From Natronococcus occultus SP4 (lineage in GTDB: Archaea; Halobacteriota; Halobacteria; Halobacteriales; Natrialbaceae), in contig NC_019974.1 in NCBI RefSeq assembly GCF_000328685.1, positions 1,541,001 through 1,605,000 on the forward strand: 64,000 nt of DNA, read 5' to 3'. The notes beneath the pieces were generated by a model. The model saw only the letters and a list, made by a program, of their open reading frames with translations, did no database searches and was not told where the DNA came from. Of the stretch, positions 22,112 to 31,201 are shown in pieces (within the stretch, counting starts at the first letter, position 1; each line of letters starts with the position of its first letter). Both the position numbers and the translations under genes were made by a program.

Positions 22112-22218
22112 ACCAGATCCCACCGGGCTCCGGAGAGTAAGAGTTTCGATACCGCCGTCGACAGTCCGGTCGTGGTAACGGCGTGTTACCTCGCAGGCGG
22201 GCCCGAGTACGACCGAAG

Positions 22219-22225
22219 TATTTAA
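22219..22225 (+). promoter_or_regulatory. TATA box of TFB gene
   Basis: TATTTAA preceded by CCGAAG, about 25-30 nt ahead of a start site near 22250, leaving a leader of about 45 nt before the ATG at 22296. Confidence 0.55.
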
Positions 22226-22295
22226 CTCCATCGGATCCGTGGAACGGGAACAGAACGTTCTCCGGTCGACTCCCCCGGCCGGATTCTCCCCCACG

Positions 22296-23273
22296 ATGAC
22301 AGACTCACGTATCCAGACCAGGAGCGGCCAGCGTCGCTCGGGCGAGCGCGAGGAGGCAAGCGAGTCGACCGACGAGCGAGAGCAGTGTCCCGAATGTGGC
22401 GGTCGCTTGCGCTCCGACAGCGAGCACGCCGAGACGGTATGCCAGGACTGCGGGCTGGTAGTCGAGGAAGGCGAGATCGACCGCGGTCCGGAGTGGCGCG
22501 CGTTCGACGCCGCCGAGAAAGACGAGAAGTCCCGCGTCGGCGCCCCGACGACGAACATGATGCACGACCAGGGGCTGTCGACGAACATCGGCTGGCAGGA
22601 CAAGGACGCCTACGGCCGCTCGCTGTCGAGCCGCCAGCGCCAGAAGATGCAGCGGCTGCGCACCTGGAACGAGCGCTTCCGTACCCGTGACTCCAAGGAG
22701 CGCAATCTCAAGCAGGCGCTTGGCGAGATCGATCGGATGGCCAGCGCACTCGGACTCCCCGAGAACGTCCGCGAGACTGCAAGCGTGATCTACCGCCGGG
22801 CCCTCGAGGAGGACCTGCTGCCCGGCCGCTCGATCGAGGGCGTCGCCACCTCCGCGCTGTACGCGGCCGCCCGCCAGGCCGGCACCCCCCGCAGCCTCGA
22901 CGAGATCTCGGCGGTCTCGCGGGTCGGTAAGGACGAGATCGCCCGCACTTACCGCTACGTAATCCGCGAGCTCGGGCTCGAGGTCCAGCCCGCTGATCCC
23001 GAGAGCTACGTCCCCCGCTTTGCGAGCGAGCTCGAGCTCTCAGACGAGACCGAACGGCGCGCCCGTAGCCTCCTCCAGACGGCCAAGGAAGAAGGCGTCC
23101 ACTCGGGAAAGTCGCCCGTCGGACTCGCCGCCGCAGCCGTCTACGCCGCTGCGCTACTCACCAACGAGAAGGTCACCCAGAACGACGTCAGCGAGGTCGC
23201 CAGCATCTCCGAAGTGACGATCCGCAATCGGTACCACGAACTCCTCGAGGCCGAGGGCAGCCCCGTCATCTGA
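22296..23273 (+). CDS. tfb: Transcription initiation factor TFB
   Basis: This archaeal TFIIB homologue has 325 residues from the ATG at 22296 (TDSRIQTRSGQ); an upstream GTG at 22239 is less likely. The N-terminal zinc ribbon is CPECGGRLRSDSEHAETVCQDCG. The B-finger region follows (RGPEWRAFDAAEKDEKSRVGAPTTNMMHDQGLSTNIGW), then two cyclin folds (GEIDRMASALGLPENVRETASVIYRRA and RFASELELSDETERRARSLLQ) and a C-terminal helix-turn-helix that reads the BRE. It recruits RNA polymerase to TBP-bound promoters. Haloarchaea carry several TFBs; which paralogue this is cannot be told. Confidence 0.95.
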   Translation: MTDSRIQTRSGQRRSGEREEASESTDEREQCPECGGRLRSDSEHAETVCQDCGLVVEEGEIDRGPEWRAFDAAEKDEKSRVGAPTTNMMHDQGLSTNIGWQDKDAYGRSLSSRQRQKMQRLRTWNERFRTRDSKERNLKQALGEIDRMASALGLPENVRETASVIYRRALEEDLLPGRSIEGVATSALYAAARQAGTPRSLDEISAVSRVGKDEIARTYRYVIRELGLEVQPADPESYVPRFASELELSDETERRARSLLQTAKEEGVHSGKSPVGLAAAAVYAAALLTNEKVTQNDVSEVASISEVTIRNRYHELLEAEGSPVI

Positions 23274-23340
23274 ACGAGGACGAAGGCACGTCCGCAGCGA
23301 GATCGGTCGCCACGGCCGGCGCTCGCCGGGGGGTACGCAG

Positions 23341-24279
23341 ATGGGCCTCCGGCCCGGACGTCCCGACGTGACCGCGACAGCACCAGCCACCGAGACGGAC
23401 GCGTCGTTGCTCCCGTCCGGGGGAGCGACGTCGTCCTCGCGGGTCGTCAACGGAGTAGAGCTACACACCGTCGTCGCCGGTGACCCGGACGATCCGCTGG
23501 TCGTGTTGTTACACGGGTTTCCCGAGTTCTGGTACGAGTGGCGCGAACAGATCGAGCCGCTGGTCGAGGACGGCTACCGGGTCGTGGTCCCCGACCAGCG
23601 GGGGTACAACCTGAGCGAGAAACCCCGGTCGGTTCGAGCCTACCGGCTTGCGGAGCTCTCCCGGGACGTCGCCGAGCTGATCGCGAGCGAGGGCCGCGAG
23701 AGCGCTCACGTCGTCGGTCACGACTGGGGCGGCGTCGTCGCCTGGGACCTCGCGTACCGGTACCCCGACCGGATCGATCGGCTCGGGATCGTCAACGCGC
23801 CACATCCGACCGCCTACCGCCAGCAGCTCCTGTCGAACCCCGAACAGCTCAGGCGCGGCTGGTACGCGATGGCGTTCCAGCTCCCCTGGCTACCCGAGCG
23901 GCTGTGTCGATTCGACGACTTCCGACTGCTCGAGGACGCTCTCCAGGGAACCGCGGCGGAGGGAACCTTCACCGAACGGGAGCTGTCCCAGTACCGACGC
24001 GCGTGGCGTCGCGAGGGAGCGGTGCGCGGGCCGCTAAACTGGTACCGCGCGATCGCGCGACACCCGCCCGAACGGCGACGGGACTCCCTCGAGCAGCCGA
24101 CGCTCGTGATCTGGGGCGAGGACGACGACGCGTTCGTTCCCGAGCTGGGACTCGAGAGCGTTCGCTTCTGTGAGCGCGGCCGCCTCGAGCGGCTGCCGGA
24201 GACGAGCCACTGGGTGCCCCACGAGCGGCCCGCGGAGACGATAGCGCTGCTGTGTGACCACCTCGCGGGTGCCGACTGA
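23341..24279 (+). CDS. Alpha/beta hydrolase (epoxide hydrolase/dehalogenase-like)
   Basis: This 312-residue protein has the alpha/beta-hydrolase order: oxyanion HGFPEFWYEWREQIEPL, nucleophile elbow VGHDWGGVVAWDLA (Asp nucleophile, as in epoxide hydrolases and haloalkane dehalogenases rather than Ser), a cap domain, an acid in VIWGEDDDAFVPE, and a catalytic His in PETSHWVPHERP. Residues before about 35 are variable, so a later start is possible. The likely reaction is opening of an epoxide or ester-like bond in a small molecule. No operon partner gives a substrate. Confidence 0.88.
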   Translation: MGLRPGRPDVTATAPATETDASLLPSGGATSSSRVVNGVELHTVVAGDPDDPLVVLLHGFPEFWYEWREQIEPLVEDGYRVVVPDQRGYNLSEKPRSVRAYRLAELSRDVAELIASEGRESAHVVGHDWGGVVAWDLAYRYPDRIDRLGIVNAPHPTAYRQQLLSNPEQLRRGWYAMAFQLPWLPERLCRFDDFRLLEDALQGTAAEGTFTERELSQYRRAWRREGAVRGPLNWYRAIARHPPERRRDSLEQPTLVIWGEDDDAFVPELGLESVRFCERGRLERLPETSHWVPHERPAETIALLCDHLAGAD

Positions 24280-24485
24280 CACGTAGGCCGTAGCGGATCG
24301 GTCGCCGTCTACGGCGTCGCGGCGTGCCGTCCAGTCGGGCGAGGACCCGCCGACGCCTCTCGACCGAGACCTCGATCGCAGCGCCACTCGTCGGGAGCGG
24401 TCCTGTACGCTCCATTCCCACGACGTAGGAATCGTAAGGGTACTATTGTCATCCTCCTCCCTAGGTCCGAGCCGAACAGGTTCGC

Positions 24486-25151
24486 ATGGCCCACGCAACA
24501 CTCACCGTCACGATGCCCGAACAGGTCTGGATTCAGCAGGTGTCGACGGCCTATCCGGCGGCGACGTTTCGTGTCCTCGCAGCCGTTCCCGGCAGCGAGT
24601 CCGGATTCGCGCTCGTTCGGATCACCGGCTCGTCCGTACCGGAGATGGTCGCCGAAATCGAGACCCACCCGCAAGTCCTCGAGCTCACGGTCGTCCAGCG
24701 AAGCGAGCGGGAGGCAACGATCCACTTCGAAACAACGGCGCCCCTCCTGCTGTTTTCGGCCAGGGAGTCGGGGATCCCGATCGAGCTCCCCGTCGAGATT
24801 CAGGACGGCGAGGCGACGATCGAGGTCACGGGTTCGCGCGAACGCCTCGCCGAACTGGCCGAACAGCTCGAACAGTTCGGACTCCAGTACCGTATCGAGC
24901 GGGTGCAAGAGCGGCTTCACCAGAGCCAGCTCCTCTCCGAGCGCCAGCTCGAGGTCGTTTCGGCCGCCGTCGACGCGGGGTACTACGACACGCCCCGGCG
25001 GTGCTCGCTGACCGAGCTGGCCGGCCACCTCGGAATCGCCAAATCGACCTGTAGCGAGACGCTCCACCGGGCAGAGGAGGCGATCGTCAAACAGTTCGTC
25101 GAGGACCTGCCGGGCGAAGATCGGCTCGAGGAACAGCTCGCGAGCGGGTGA
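24486..25151 (+). CDS. HTH_10 (Bat-type) transcriptional regulator
   Basis: This 221-residue protein has an N-terminal sensing region (HATLTVTMPEQVWIQQVS ... FALVRITG) and a C-terminal HTH_10 domain: LLSERQLEVVSAAVDAGYYDTPRRCSLTELAGHLGIAKSTCSETLHRAEEAIVKQFV. The family includes the bacterio-opsin activator and DmsR. It lies 278 nt upstream of, and in the same direction as, an Fe-S/NrfD redox operon, the layout seen for HTH_10 regulators that control respiratory reductase genes. The intergenic 14-bp palindrome at 25274 may be its site. That link is inference. Confidence 0.9.
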   Translation: MAHATLTVTMPEQVWIQQVSTAYPAATFRVLAAVPGSESGFALVRITGSSVPEMVAEIETHPQVLELTVVQRSEREATIHFETTAPLLLFSARESGIPIELPVEIQDGEATIEVTGSRERLAELAEQLEQFGLQYRIERVQERLHQSQLLSERQLEVVSAAVDAGYYDTPRRCSLTELAGHLGIAKSTCSETLHRAEEAIVKQFVEDLPGEDRLEEQLASG

Positions 25152-25152
25152 G

Positions 25153-25186
25153 TTTCTCCGAGGACGTTCTTTCTCCGAGGACGTTC
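25153..25186. repeat. Perfect tandem duplication of 17 bp
   Basis: TTTCTCCGAGGACGTTC occurs twice, exactly abutting (25153-25169 and 25170-25186), immediately after the HTH_10 stop codon. Confidence 0.85.
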
Positions 25187-25273
25187 GCGATCGATCCCGA
25201 GTTCGTGCTAGTGAGAATCGGTACCATATATCGCCTCGATAAATCAGTTTCGGTCCCTGTAACTAAAGTATAG

Positions 25274-25287
25274 GCGAACATGTTCGC
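25274..25287. promoter_or_regulatory. 14-bp palindrome, candidate operator of redox operon
   Basis: GCGAACATGTTCGC is a perfect inverted repeat 143 nt upstream of the Fe-S protein start, in an AT-richer stretch (AACTAAAGTATAG just before it). A dimeric HTH regulator, perhaps the HTH_10 protein encoded just upstream, could bind here. Confidence 0.45.
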
Positions 25288-25429
25288 AATCGTTCTCAGA
25301 AGTTGGAAATCAGCTCGATGGTTCAACACCATCTAGTTGCGACTGCGGGATAGAGGCTACAGATATGGCTGTATTCAACTTTGTCCCGACGTGTAATCGA
25401 TCGGACTCGACCAGAGGTGTTCTCGGGGA

Positions 25430-27256
25430 ATGAGTGCGGACGACGAATCGTTCCACCCGCTCGGCGAGGAGTGGGAGAACGACCTCGAGGGGATGCTCGA
25501 CGACACCGAGTACGACACCGACCTCGGGATGGCGATGGCCGAGGACGCCATGCGGGTTACCCGTGGCGAACTCTCCGAGGCCGAGTTCCACGAGAAGTAC
25601 CACGAGGACGTCCTCGAGGAGTTCGGCGAGGACAACCGTCCGACCCAGGAGGCCTACGAGAAGGCCCAGGAGGAAGCGAAAGGCACCGTCGCCAGTATGC
25701 TCGAGCGCTTCGAGGGCGACGGCGAAGAGCCCCGCCGTGACGTGATGAAGAAGATGGGCGCCGGCGCCGCCGCCGTTGGACTCGGCGCCTGGGCGACCGT
25801 CGACGACGGGCAACAGGAAGCCGTCGCCGCCCAGGACGACGAGGAGGGCGAGGCCGGCGCGCCCGGCGAGGAAGAGGGCGAGGGCCTCCAGTGGGGGATG
25901 GCTATCGACCTCGAGCGCTGTGACGGCTGTCTCTCCTGTGTGACTGCCTGTTCCTCCGAGAACAACCTCGACCAGGGCGTCAACTGGATGTACGTCCTCG
26001 AGTTCGAGGACCCGGGCGCCTCCGAGAACGTCCAGGCAGAGGGCGCTCGCGACGCCGGTGTGGCCGCAACCCGGCTCGTCCGACCGTGCCAGCACTGTAC
26101 CGACGCGCCCTGTGAGAAGGTCTGTCCGACGACCGCCCGCCACACGCGGGACTCGGACGGCCTCGTGCTGACCGACTACGACGTCTGTATCGGTTGCCGG
26201 TACTGTCAGGTCGCCTGTCCCTACGGTGTCAACTACTTCCAGTGGGACGAGCCCGACATCTCGACCGACGAGATCGCGGAGTTCCACGAGGATCACGAGG
26301 GCGATCACATGACGACCGACGACGGCTACGGCAGCGAACGCTGGGTCGACAGCCGTGCGCCGCGTGGCACGATGAGCAAGTGTACCATGTGTCCGACCCG
26401 ACAGGACGGACAGATGGGCGACGAGATGGTCGGCACGACCGCCTGCGAGGAGGCCTGTCCGCCGGACGCGATCCAGTTCGGGAACATGAACGATCCGAAC
26501 GACGATCCCCAGCTCTACGCCAGCAACCCGGCCCGCGGGCGGACCCTTGCACGGATCAACCCGCCGTCGGCCGACGAGCTCGAGGAGGAGCTCGACGGCG
26601 AGGACGATGACCTCGAGTCGGTCCTCGACGCGACCGACCTCGACGATGAGGAGCTAAGCCTGATGGTCGCCGTCCAGATCACCGGTGGCGACGAGATGGC
26701 CGAGGGCGACGGCGACGTCGCCGACCTCGAGGAGGACGTCCAGGACGCCCTCGCAGTCCTCGAGGACCACGGACTCGACCTCACCAGCCAGGAGGTTCTC
26801 GCCCAGCTCGACCTCGCCGACGAACCCGAGGACGAGGAGAACGGCGCTGACGACGAGGAGGAGGCCGAAGATCAGGCCGACGACGCCGGCGACGCCGACG
26901 ACGACGACGCCGAGGAGGACGAAGACGAGGAGGACGAGGACGAGGAGGACGAGGACGAAGACGACGAAGACGAGTTCGAACCCGACGAGCAGGCGGCACA
27001 GGTCCGCCTCGAGCAGTTCGCCGGAACGCCGACCTCGAACTTCAAGCTCCTCGAGGATCAGGGTACCAACCCGAACATCATCTACCTCGGCAACGAACCC
27101 GGTCCGAGCGCCGAACAGGTCGAGCCGACCGGGACCGGCGTCAACTACGAGGACATCAGCTACGAACGCGCTGACGGCGAGTCGGTCGACGCCGTCGACA
27201 ACCGCAAGGACGTCCTCGACGAGCAGACGGTCGGTGACGCAGGGGTGTCGCTATGA
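25430..27256 (+). CDS. Four-cluster ferredoxin-type electron-transfer protein (PsrB/DmsB-like) with acidic insert
   Basis: This 608-residue protein has four cysteine groups for [4Fe-4S] clusters: C164/167/170/174, C220/223/228/232, C253/256/259/263, and C318/321 with C339/343. An extra N-terminal region of about 100 residues precedes a twin-arginine-like motif (RRDVMKKMGAGAAAVGLGAWA, 102-122), so export signals are internal rather than terminal. Residues about 380-535 are a very acidic insert splitting the usual C-terminus, which resumes as TSNFKLLEDQGTNPNIIYLGNE. It should pass electrons to or from the NrfD-type protein whose gene overlaps it by 4 nt. No molybdopterin catalytic subunit is adjacent, so the terminal acceptor or donor is unknown. 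Confidence 0.87.
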   Translation: MSADDESFHPLGEEWENDLEGMLDDTEYDTDLGMAMAEDAMRVTRGELSEAEFHEKYHEDVLEEFGEDNRPTQEAYEKAQEEAKGTVASMLERFEGDGEEPRRDVMKKMGAGAAAVGLGAWATVDDGQQEAVAAQDDEEGEAGAPGEEEGEGLQWGMAIDLERCDGCLSCVTACSSENNLDQGVNWMYVLEFEDPGASENVQAEGARDAGVAATRLVRPCQHCTDAPCEKVCPTTARHTRDSDGLVLTDYDVCIGCRYCQVACPYGVNYFQWDEPDISTDEIAEFHEDHEGDHMTTDDGYGSERWVDSRAPRGTMSKCTMCPTRQDGQMGDEMVGTTACEEACPPDAIQFGNMNDPNDDPQLYASNPARGRTLARINPPSADELEEELDGEDDDLESVLDATDLDDEELSLMVAVQITGGDEMAEGDGDVADLEEDVQDALAVLEDHGLDLTSQEVLAQLDLADEPEDEENGADDEEEAEDQADDAGDADDDDAEEDEDEEDEDEEDEDEDDEDEFEPDEQAAQVRLEQFAGTPTSNFKLLEDQGTNPNIIYLGNEPGPSAEQVEPTGTGVNYEDISYERADGESVDAVDNRKDVLDEQTVGDAGVSL

Positions 27257-28632
27257 GCACCAAGTCGCCGACCGAAGCGGACATCCTCCGCCCGATCCAG
27301 AACGTTTCCAAGACGTACTTCATCGTGTTCGCCCTCGCCGCCCTGGCGCTTGGTGCGTTCCTCGTCGGCTGGGCCTACCAGCTGTCCGAGGGGATGGCTG
27401 TCACCGGGCTCTCCGACTGGGGCTCGGGCGGCGGTGTCACCTGGGGGCTGTACATCGGCGCGTTCATCTGGTGGGTCGGGATCGCCCACGGCGGCATTAT
27501 CCTCTCTGCAGCGGTGCGACTGCTCGGCATGGATCGGTACATGCCCGTCGCCCGCCTGGCCGAGCTGCTGACCCTCGCCGGACTCTCCGCCGCGGGCTTT
27601 TACATTATCGTCCACATGGGGCGCCCGGACCGAATGGTCACGAGCGTCCTCGGCCACTACCACATCACGGTCAATAACTCGCCGCTGGTGTGGGACGTGA
27701 CGGTCATCACGGCCTACTTCGTGCTGACCGCGACCTACCTCGCGCTAACGATCCGGTACGACGTCACGCGACTGCGCGACCAGCTGCCGGACCGCTTCGA
27801 TCTGATCTACAACGTCCTGACGATCGGCTACTCCGAGAAAGAGGACAAGGTCATCGATCGGATGGTCTGGTGGGTTGCCCTCGCGATCATCATTATGGCG
27901 CCGCTCCTGTTGCACGGCGGTGTCATTCCGTGGCTGTTCGCGGTGCTTCCGAACTACCCGGGCTGGTTCGGCGGGGTCCAGGGGCCGCAGTTCCTCACCA
28001 TCGCGCTGACCTCCGCGATCAGCGGCGTCATCCTGCTGTCGGCCGCCTTCCGTAAGGCCTACGACTGGGATCACATCATCACCGACGACATCTTCCGCGG
28101 GCTCTTGCTGTGGCTCGGGTTTTTCTGTCTGCTGTTCCTCTGGCTCCAGCTCCAGCAGCTCACCGCGGGGAGCTTCCACGCGACGGTCGACCACGCGACA
28201 GCAACCGAAGGGAAGTTCTCGAACCCGCTGTACTACGTGCCGATCCTGTCGGTGCTCGGCGTGCTCGGGTTTATCTTCGCGACGACGATCCGTCCGTCAC
28301 TTTTCACCAAGCTTCGGGCGATGGTCGCCAGCGTCATCGTCCTGCTGGCGACGCTGACCGAGAAGCTCTACTTCGTCCTCTCGGGCTTCTGGTACCCCAC
28401 CTTCAACATCTACGACGCCGTCCCGGGGGACTACTTCCCGAGCGCGATCGAGCTGCTCTCGTTGGCCGGAACGATCGGAATGGTCGTCCTGTTCTTCCTG
28501 GTCGTGGCGAAGGTCATCCCGGTGGTCGAGCTCCACGCGATCGAACACCTTCGTGGTGATCACGGCCACGGTCACGACTCCGAACACGAACCGGTAGAGG
28601 AAAGTGCGAAGCAGCCGGAGGTTGAAGCATGA
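27253..28632 (+). CDS. NrfD/PsrC-family integral membrane quinone-interacting subunit
   Basis: This 459-residue polytopic protein has about ten hydrophobic segments and NrfD signatures: YIGAFIWWVGIAHGGIILSAAVRLL, FYIIVHMGRPDRMV and PLVWDVTVITAYF. It ends in a His-rich cytoplasmic tail (EHLRGDHGHGHDSEHE). NrfD proteins exchange electrons between membrane quinones and a partner Fe-S protein, here the product of the overlapping upstream gene. Its own stop overlaps the start of the small downstream membrane protein. The set resembles the B and C subunits of polysulphide or DMSO reductase, or of alternative complex III. Confidence 0.9.
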   Translation: MSTKSPTEADILRPIQNVSKTYFIVFALAALALGAFLVGWAYQLSEGMAVTGLSDWGSGGGVTWGLYIGAFIWWVGIAHGGIILSAAVRLLGMDRYMPVARLAELLTLAGLSAAGFYIIVHMGRPDRMVTSVLGHYHITVNNSPLVWDVTVITAYFVLTATYLALTIRYDVTRLRDQLPDRFDLIYNVLTIGYSEKEDKVIDRMVWWVALAIIIMAPLLLHGGVIPWLFAVLPNYPGWFGGVQGPQFLTIALTSAISGVILLSAAFRKAYDWDHIITDDIFRGLLLWLGFFCLLFLWLQLQQLTAGSFHATVDHATATEGKFSNPLYYVPILSVLGVLGFIFATTIRPSLFTKLRAMVASVIVLLATLTEKLYFVLSGFWYPTFNIYDAVPGDYFPSAIELLSLAGTIGMVVLFFLVVAKVIPVVELHAIEHLRGDHGHGHDSEHEPVEESAKQPEVEA

Positions 28633-28943
28633 TTTCGGCACCGGCTATCGCAACCGCCCTCTCGCAGATCATGTACCACGGGTACGGTGGCACCGAGGGG
28701 CTGACCGGGTTCCCCAACATCGGGACCTACCTGATCTTCGGGGTCGTCCTCGTGCCCGTCTACGTGATGGTCGCCGCGTGGTTCCTCGGCGAACCCCGGG
28801 ATACGAGCACCGGACTGCTCGGGGTCGGCTACCTCGTCGGCATCACGGCCCAGATGTGGATCGGGATGTTCATCCTGACCGTCATCATCGGGATCGTGTT
28901 CTACGGCGGGATGCCCGAGCCGCTCGGCTCGCCGGGCCCCTGA
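28629..28943 (+). CDS. Small membrane protein of the Fe-S/NrfD operon
   Basis: This 104-residue protein has about three membrane segments (TYLIFGVVLVPVYVMVAAWFLG, LLGVGYLVGITAQMWIGMF, ILTVIIGIVFYGGM). No family is recognised. It overlaps the NrfD gene by 4 nt and ends the operon, so it is probably an accessory subunit of the same membrane complex. A T-run follows 40 nt downstream. Confidence 0.75.
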   Translation: MISAPAIATALSQIMYHGYGGTEGLTGFPNIGTYLIFGVVLVPVYVMVAAWFLGEPRDTSTGLLGVGYLVGITAQMWIGMFILTVIIGIVFYGGMPEPLGSPGP

Positions 28944-28978
28944 CCCGACGGCGTCCGGAACTACTCCGTCGATCACTT

Positions 28979-28990
28979 GTTTGCTTTTTT
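28979..28990 (+). terminator. T-rich transcription terminator after redox operon
   Basis: GTTTGCTTTTTT lies about 36-47 nt past the last gene of the operon and before the next promoter. U-rich ends of this type stop archaeal RNA polymerase; no hairpin is needed. Confidence 0.4.
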
Positions 28991-29116
28991 GGGTCGATAG
29001 CGATCTAGCGCCGCGTTCGCCCCCGTTCGTCGTTCTCGGCTGGTTTTTCAGGGTCCGAACCATCACACGTATCCCGTTGCACACCCTACCGATTTCCGAG
29101 CACAGCCCGACACAGT

Positions 29117-30208
29117 ATGAGCATCACAGAATACGAACTCAAGATCAAACTCGAGGGCATCGAAGATCCGGACGTCGGCGAGGACATCGTCACGCTCGGT
29201 CTGGTCAACGACGTCACGATCGACGACGAGACCGCCCGGATCTCGCTCGCGTTCAACACGCCCTACGCCCCCGCCGAGATGGAGATCGGCAACCGGGTCC
29301 GGGAGGTCGTCGAGGAGGCCGGCCTCGAGCCCGACCTGCGGGCTCACGCCGGCGCCGAACACGGCTTCGACGACGAGGTCCTCCCCAGGGTGCGCAACGT
29401 CATCGCGGTCTCCTCGGGGAAAGGTGGCGTCGGCAAGACGACCGTCGCGGCCAACCTCGCCGCCGGGCTCGAGAAACGCGGCGCGATGGTCGGCATCCTC
29501 GACGCCGACATCCACGGGCCGAACATCCCCCGCATCCTGCCCGTCGAGAGCGATCCAGGCGTTACGCCCAACGAGGACATCGTCCCGCCCCGCTCGGACG
29601 GCGTCCGCGTGATCAGTATGGGCTTTATGACCGAGGAGGAAGACGACCCCGCCATCCTCCGTGGGCCGATGGTCAACAAGTTCATGATGAAGTTTCTCGA
29701 GGGCGTCGAGTGGGGCCGACTCGACTACCTCATCGTCGACCTCCCGCCGGGGACGGGTGACGCGACGCTGAACCTGCTGCAGTCGATGCCGGTAACCGGC
29801 GCGGTTGTCGTCACGACCCCCCAGGAGATGGCGCTGGACGACACCCGCAAGGGCGTCCAGATGTTCAATAAACACGACACGCCCGTGCTGGGGATCGTCG
29901 AGAACATGAGCTCCTTTATCTGTCCGAGCTGTGGCGACCAGCACGGCCTCTTTGGGACCGAGGGCGCCGACAGGATCTCCGAGAAGTACGACGTCCCGCT
30001 GGTCGGTCGCGTCCCGATCCACCCCGACTTCGGCGCCGAGGGCAGCAAGGGCACGCTCGTCAAGGACGACGACAGCGAGGTCCAGGACATCCTCGAGGAG
30101 ATGGTCGCCACCGTCGCCGATCGGGTCAGCGAGGCCAACCGCCGCACCGTCTCCGAGAACACCGCCGACGAGCCCGACGACGCCCTGCCGACCGAGATCG
30201 AGGACTGA
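29117..30208 (+). CDS. Mrp/NBP35-family iron-sulphur carrier ATPase
   Basis: This 363-residue protein has an N-terminal MIP18/DUF59 domain (LEGIEDPDVGEDIVTLGLVNDVTIDDETA) followed by a deviant Walker P-loop ATPase (AVSSGKGGVGKTTVAANLAAGLEKRG). The conserved CxxC for a bridging Fe-S cluster is at FICPSCGDQHGLFG, and VDLPPGTGDATLNLLQS is typical of the family. It assembles or transfers [4Fe-4S] clusters to apoproteins in the cytoplasm. It is monocistronic, following the Fe-S/NrfD operon, which may depend on it. The C-terminus is an acidic tail. Confidence 0.94.
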   Translation: MSITEYELKIKLEGIEDPDVGEDIVTLGLVNDVTIDDETARISLAFNTPYAPAEMEIGNRVREVVEEAGLEPDLRAHAGAEHGFDDEVLPRVRNVIAVSSGKGGVGKTTVAANLAAGLEKRGAMVGILDADIHGPNIPRILPVESDPGVTPNEDIVPPRSDGVRVISMGFMTEEEDDPAILRGPMVNKFMMKFLEGVEWGRLDYLIVDLPPGTGDATLNLLQSMPVTGAVVVTTPQEMALDDTRKGVQMFNKHDTPVLGIVENMSSFICPSCGDQHGLFGTEGADRISEKYDVPLVGRVPIHPDFGAEGSKGTLVKDDDSEVQDILEEMVATVADRVSEANRRTVSENTADEPDDALPTEIED

Positions 30209-30255
30209 CCGTTTCTCCTGCCGAGTGCCGTTTTCGCCGTTACCATCGCCGAGCG

Positions 30256-31092
30256 CTACGTTCGGGTGTCACGCTCGCAAGCGGCCGCGACGAGTTCGGC
30301 AACACGCTCGCCCGAAACCGGGTTCGTCGTCTCGCCACCCTCCTTGAGCGCGGTGCCGACGATGACGCCGTCAGCGCCGGCTGCGAGACAGTCACCGACC
30401 GTCTCCGGAGTGACGCCGCTGCCGACGAGGACGGACGTCTTGCCGTCTCCCCCGCCGAGGACGTCGGCGACAGCCTCGACGTCCTCGAGTGGCGTCGCCG
30501 CGCCCGTTCCGGAACCCGAGACGATCACCCCGTCGGCGCGGCCGCGCTCGGCGGTCTCGAGGGCCGTCCGCCGAACGTCGCCGTCACCGATCGGCGTCGC
30601 GTGTTTGACGTGGACGTCCGCGAGGACGTCGACGTCGGCGTCGAGGCGCTCCCGCAGGCGCAGCGTCTCGTGGGCTCGTCCCGCTACCACGCCCTGGTCG
30701 GTCGCGGCGGCCCCGACGTGGACGTTGATCCGGACGAACGCGGCGCCAGCAGCCGCGGCGACCGACAGCGCCGCCTCGGCGTCGTTGCGGAGCACGTTGA
30801 TCCCCAGCGGGACGTCGACGGCCTCGGCAACTGCGGTCGCGATCGCGGTCATCTCCGCGACGGTGTGGGTCGGCACGTCCTCGGGATAGAACGGCGCGTC
30901 GCCGAAGTTCTCGAGGACGATCCCGTCGACGCCACCATCGACGAGGGTGCGGGCGTCCTCGAGGGCGCGACGGCGGATCGCCTCGCGGCCGCCGTCCGCG
31001 TCGTACCCGGGCGCGCCGGGAAGCGCCGGGAGGTGGACCATTCCGAGGACGGGGCTGTCGGCGTCGAACCGATCGATGAAGTCGCTGCTCAT
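30256..31092 (-). CDS. BtpA/SgcQ-family protein
   Basis: This 278-residue TIM-barrel protein of the BtpA family has VLGMVHLPALPGAPGYDA, GGVDGIVLENFGDAPFYPEDVP, VPLGINVLRNDAEAALSVAAAAGAAFVRINV and the phosphate-binding GADGVIVGTALKEGG. The family was named for photosystem I biogenesis in cyanobacteria, but most members are of unknown function and some are likely phosphorylated-sugar or nucleoside metabolising enzymes. It is a stand-alone gene convergent with the Mrp gene. Confidence 0.9.
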   Translation of the reverse strand: MSSDFIDRFDADSPVLGMVHLPALPGAPGYDADGGREAIRRRALEDARTLVDGGVDGIVLENFGDAPFYPEDVPTHTVAEMTAIATAVAEAVDVPLGINVLRNDAEAALSVAAAAGAAFVRINVHVGAAATDQGVVAGRAHETLRLRERLDADVDVLADVHVKHATPIGDGDVRRTALETAERGRADGVIVSGSGTGAATPLEDVEAVADVLGGGDGKTSVLVGSGVTPETVGDCLAAGADGVIVGTALKEGGETTNPVSGERVAELVAAACERDTRT

Positions 31093-31201
31093 ACCCGCAC
31101 TGTCGCTGCGAAGGGAATAAGGGGTCCGTTCTCGTAGCTCACACCGGCAAGAGCCTCGGTTTTCGGGGTCGTTAACCCCCGAGAGCGGCTACCCGCGGTC
31201 G

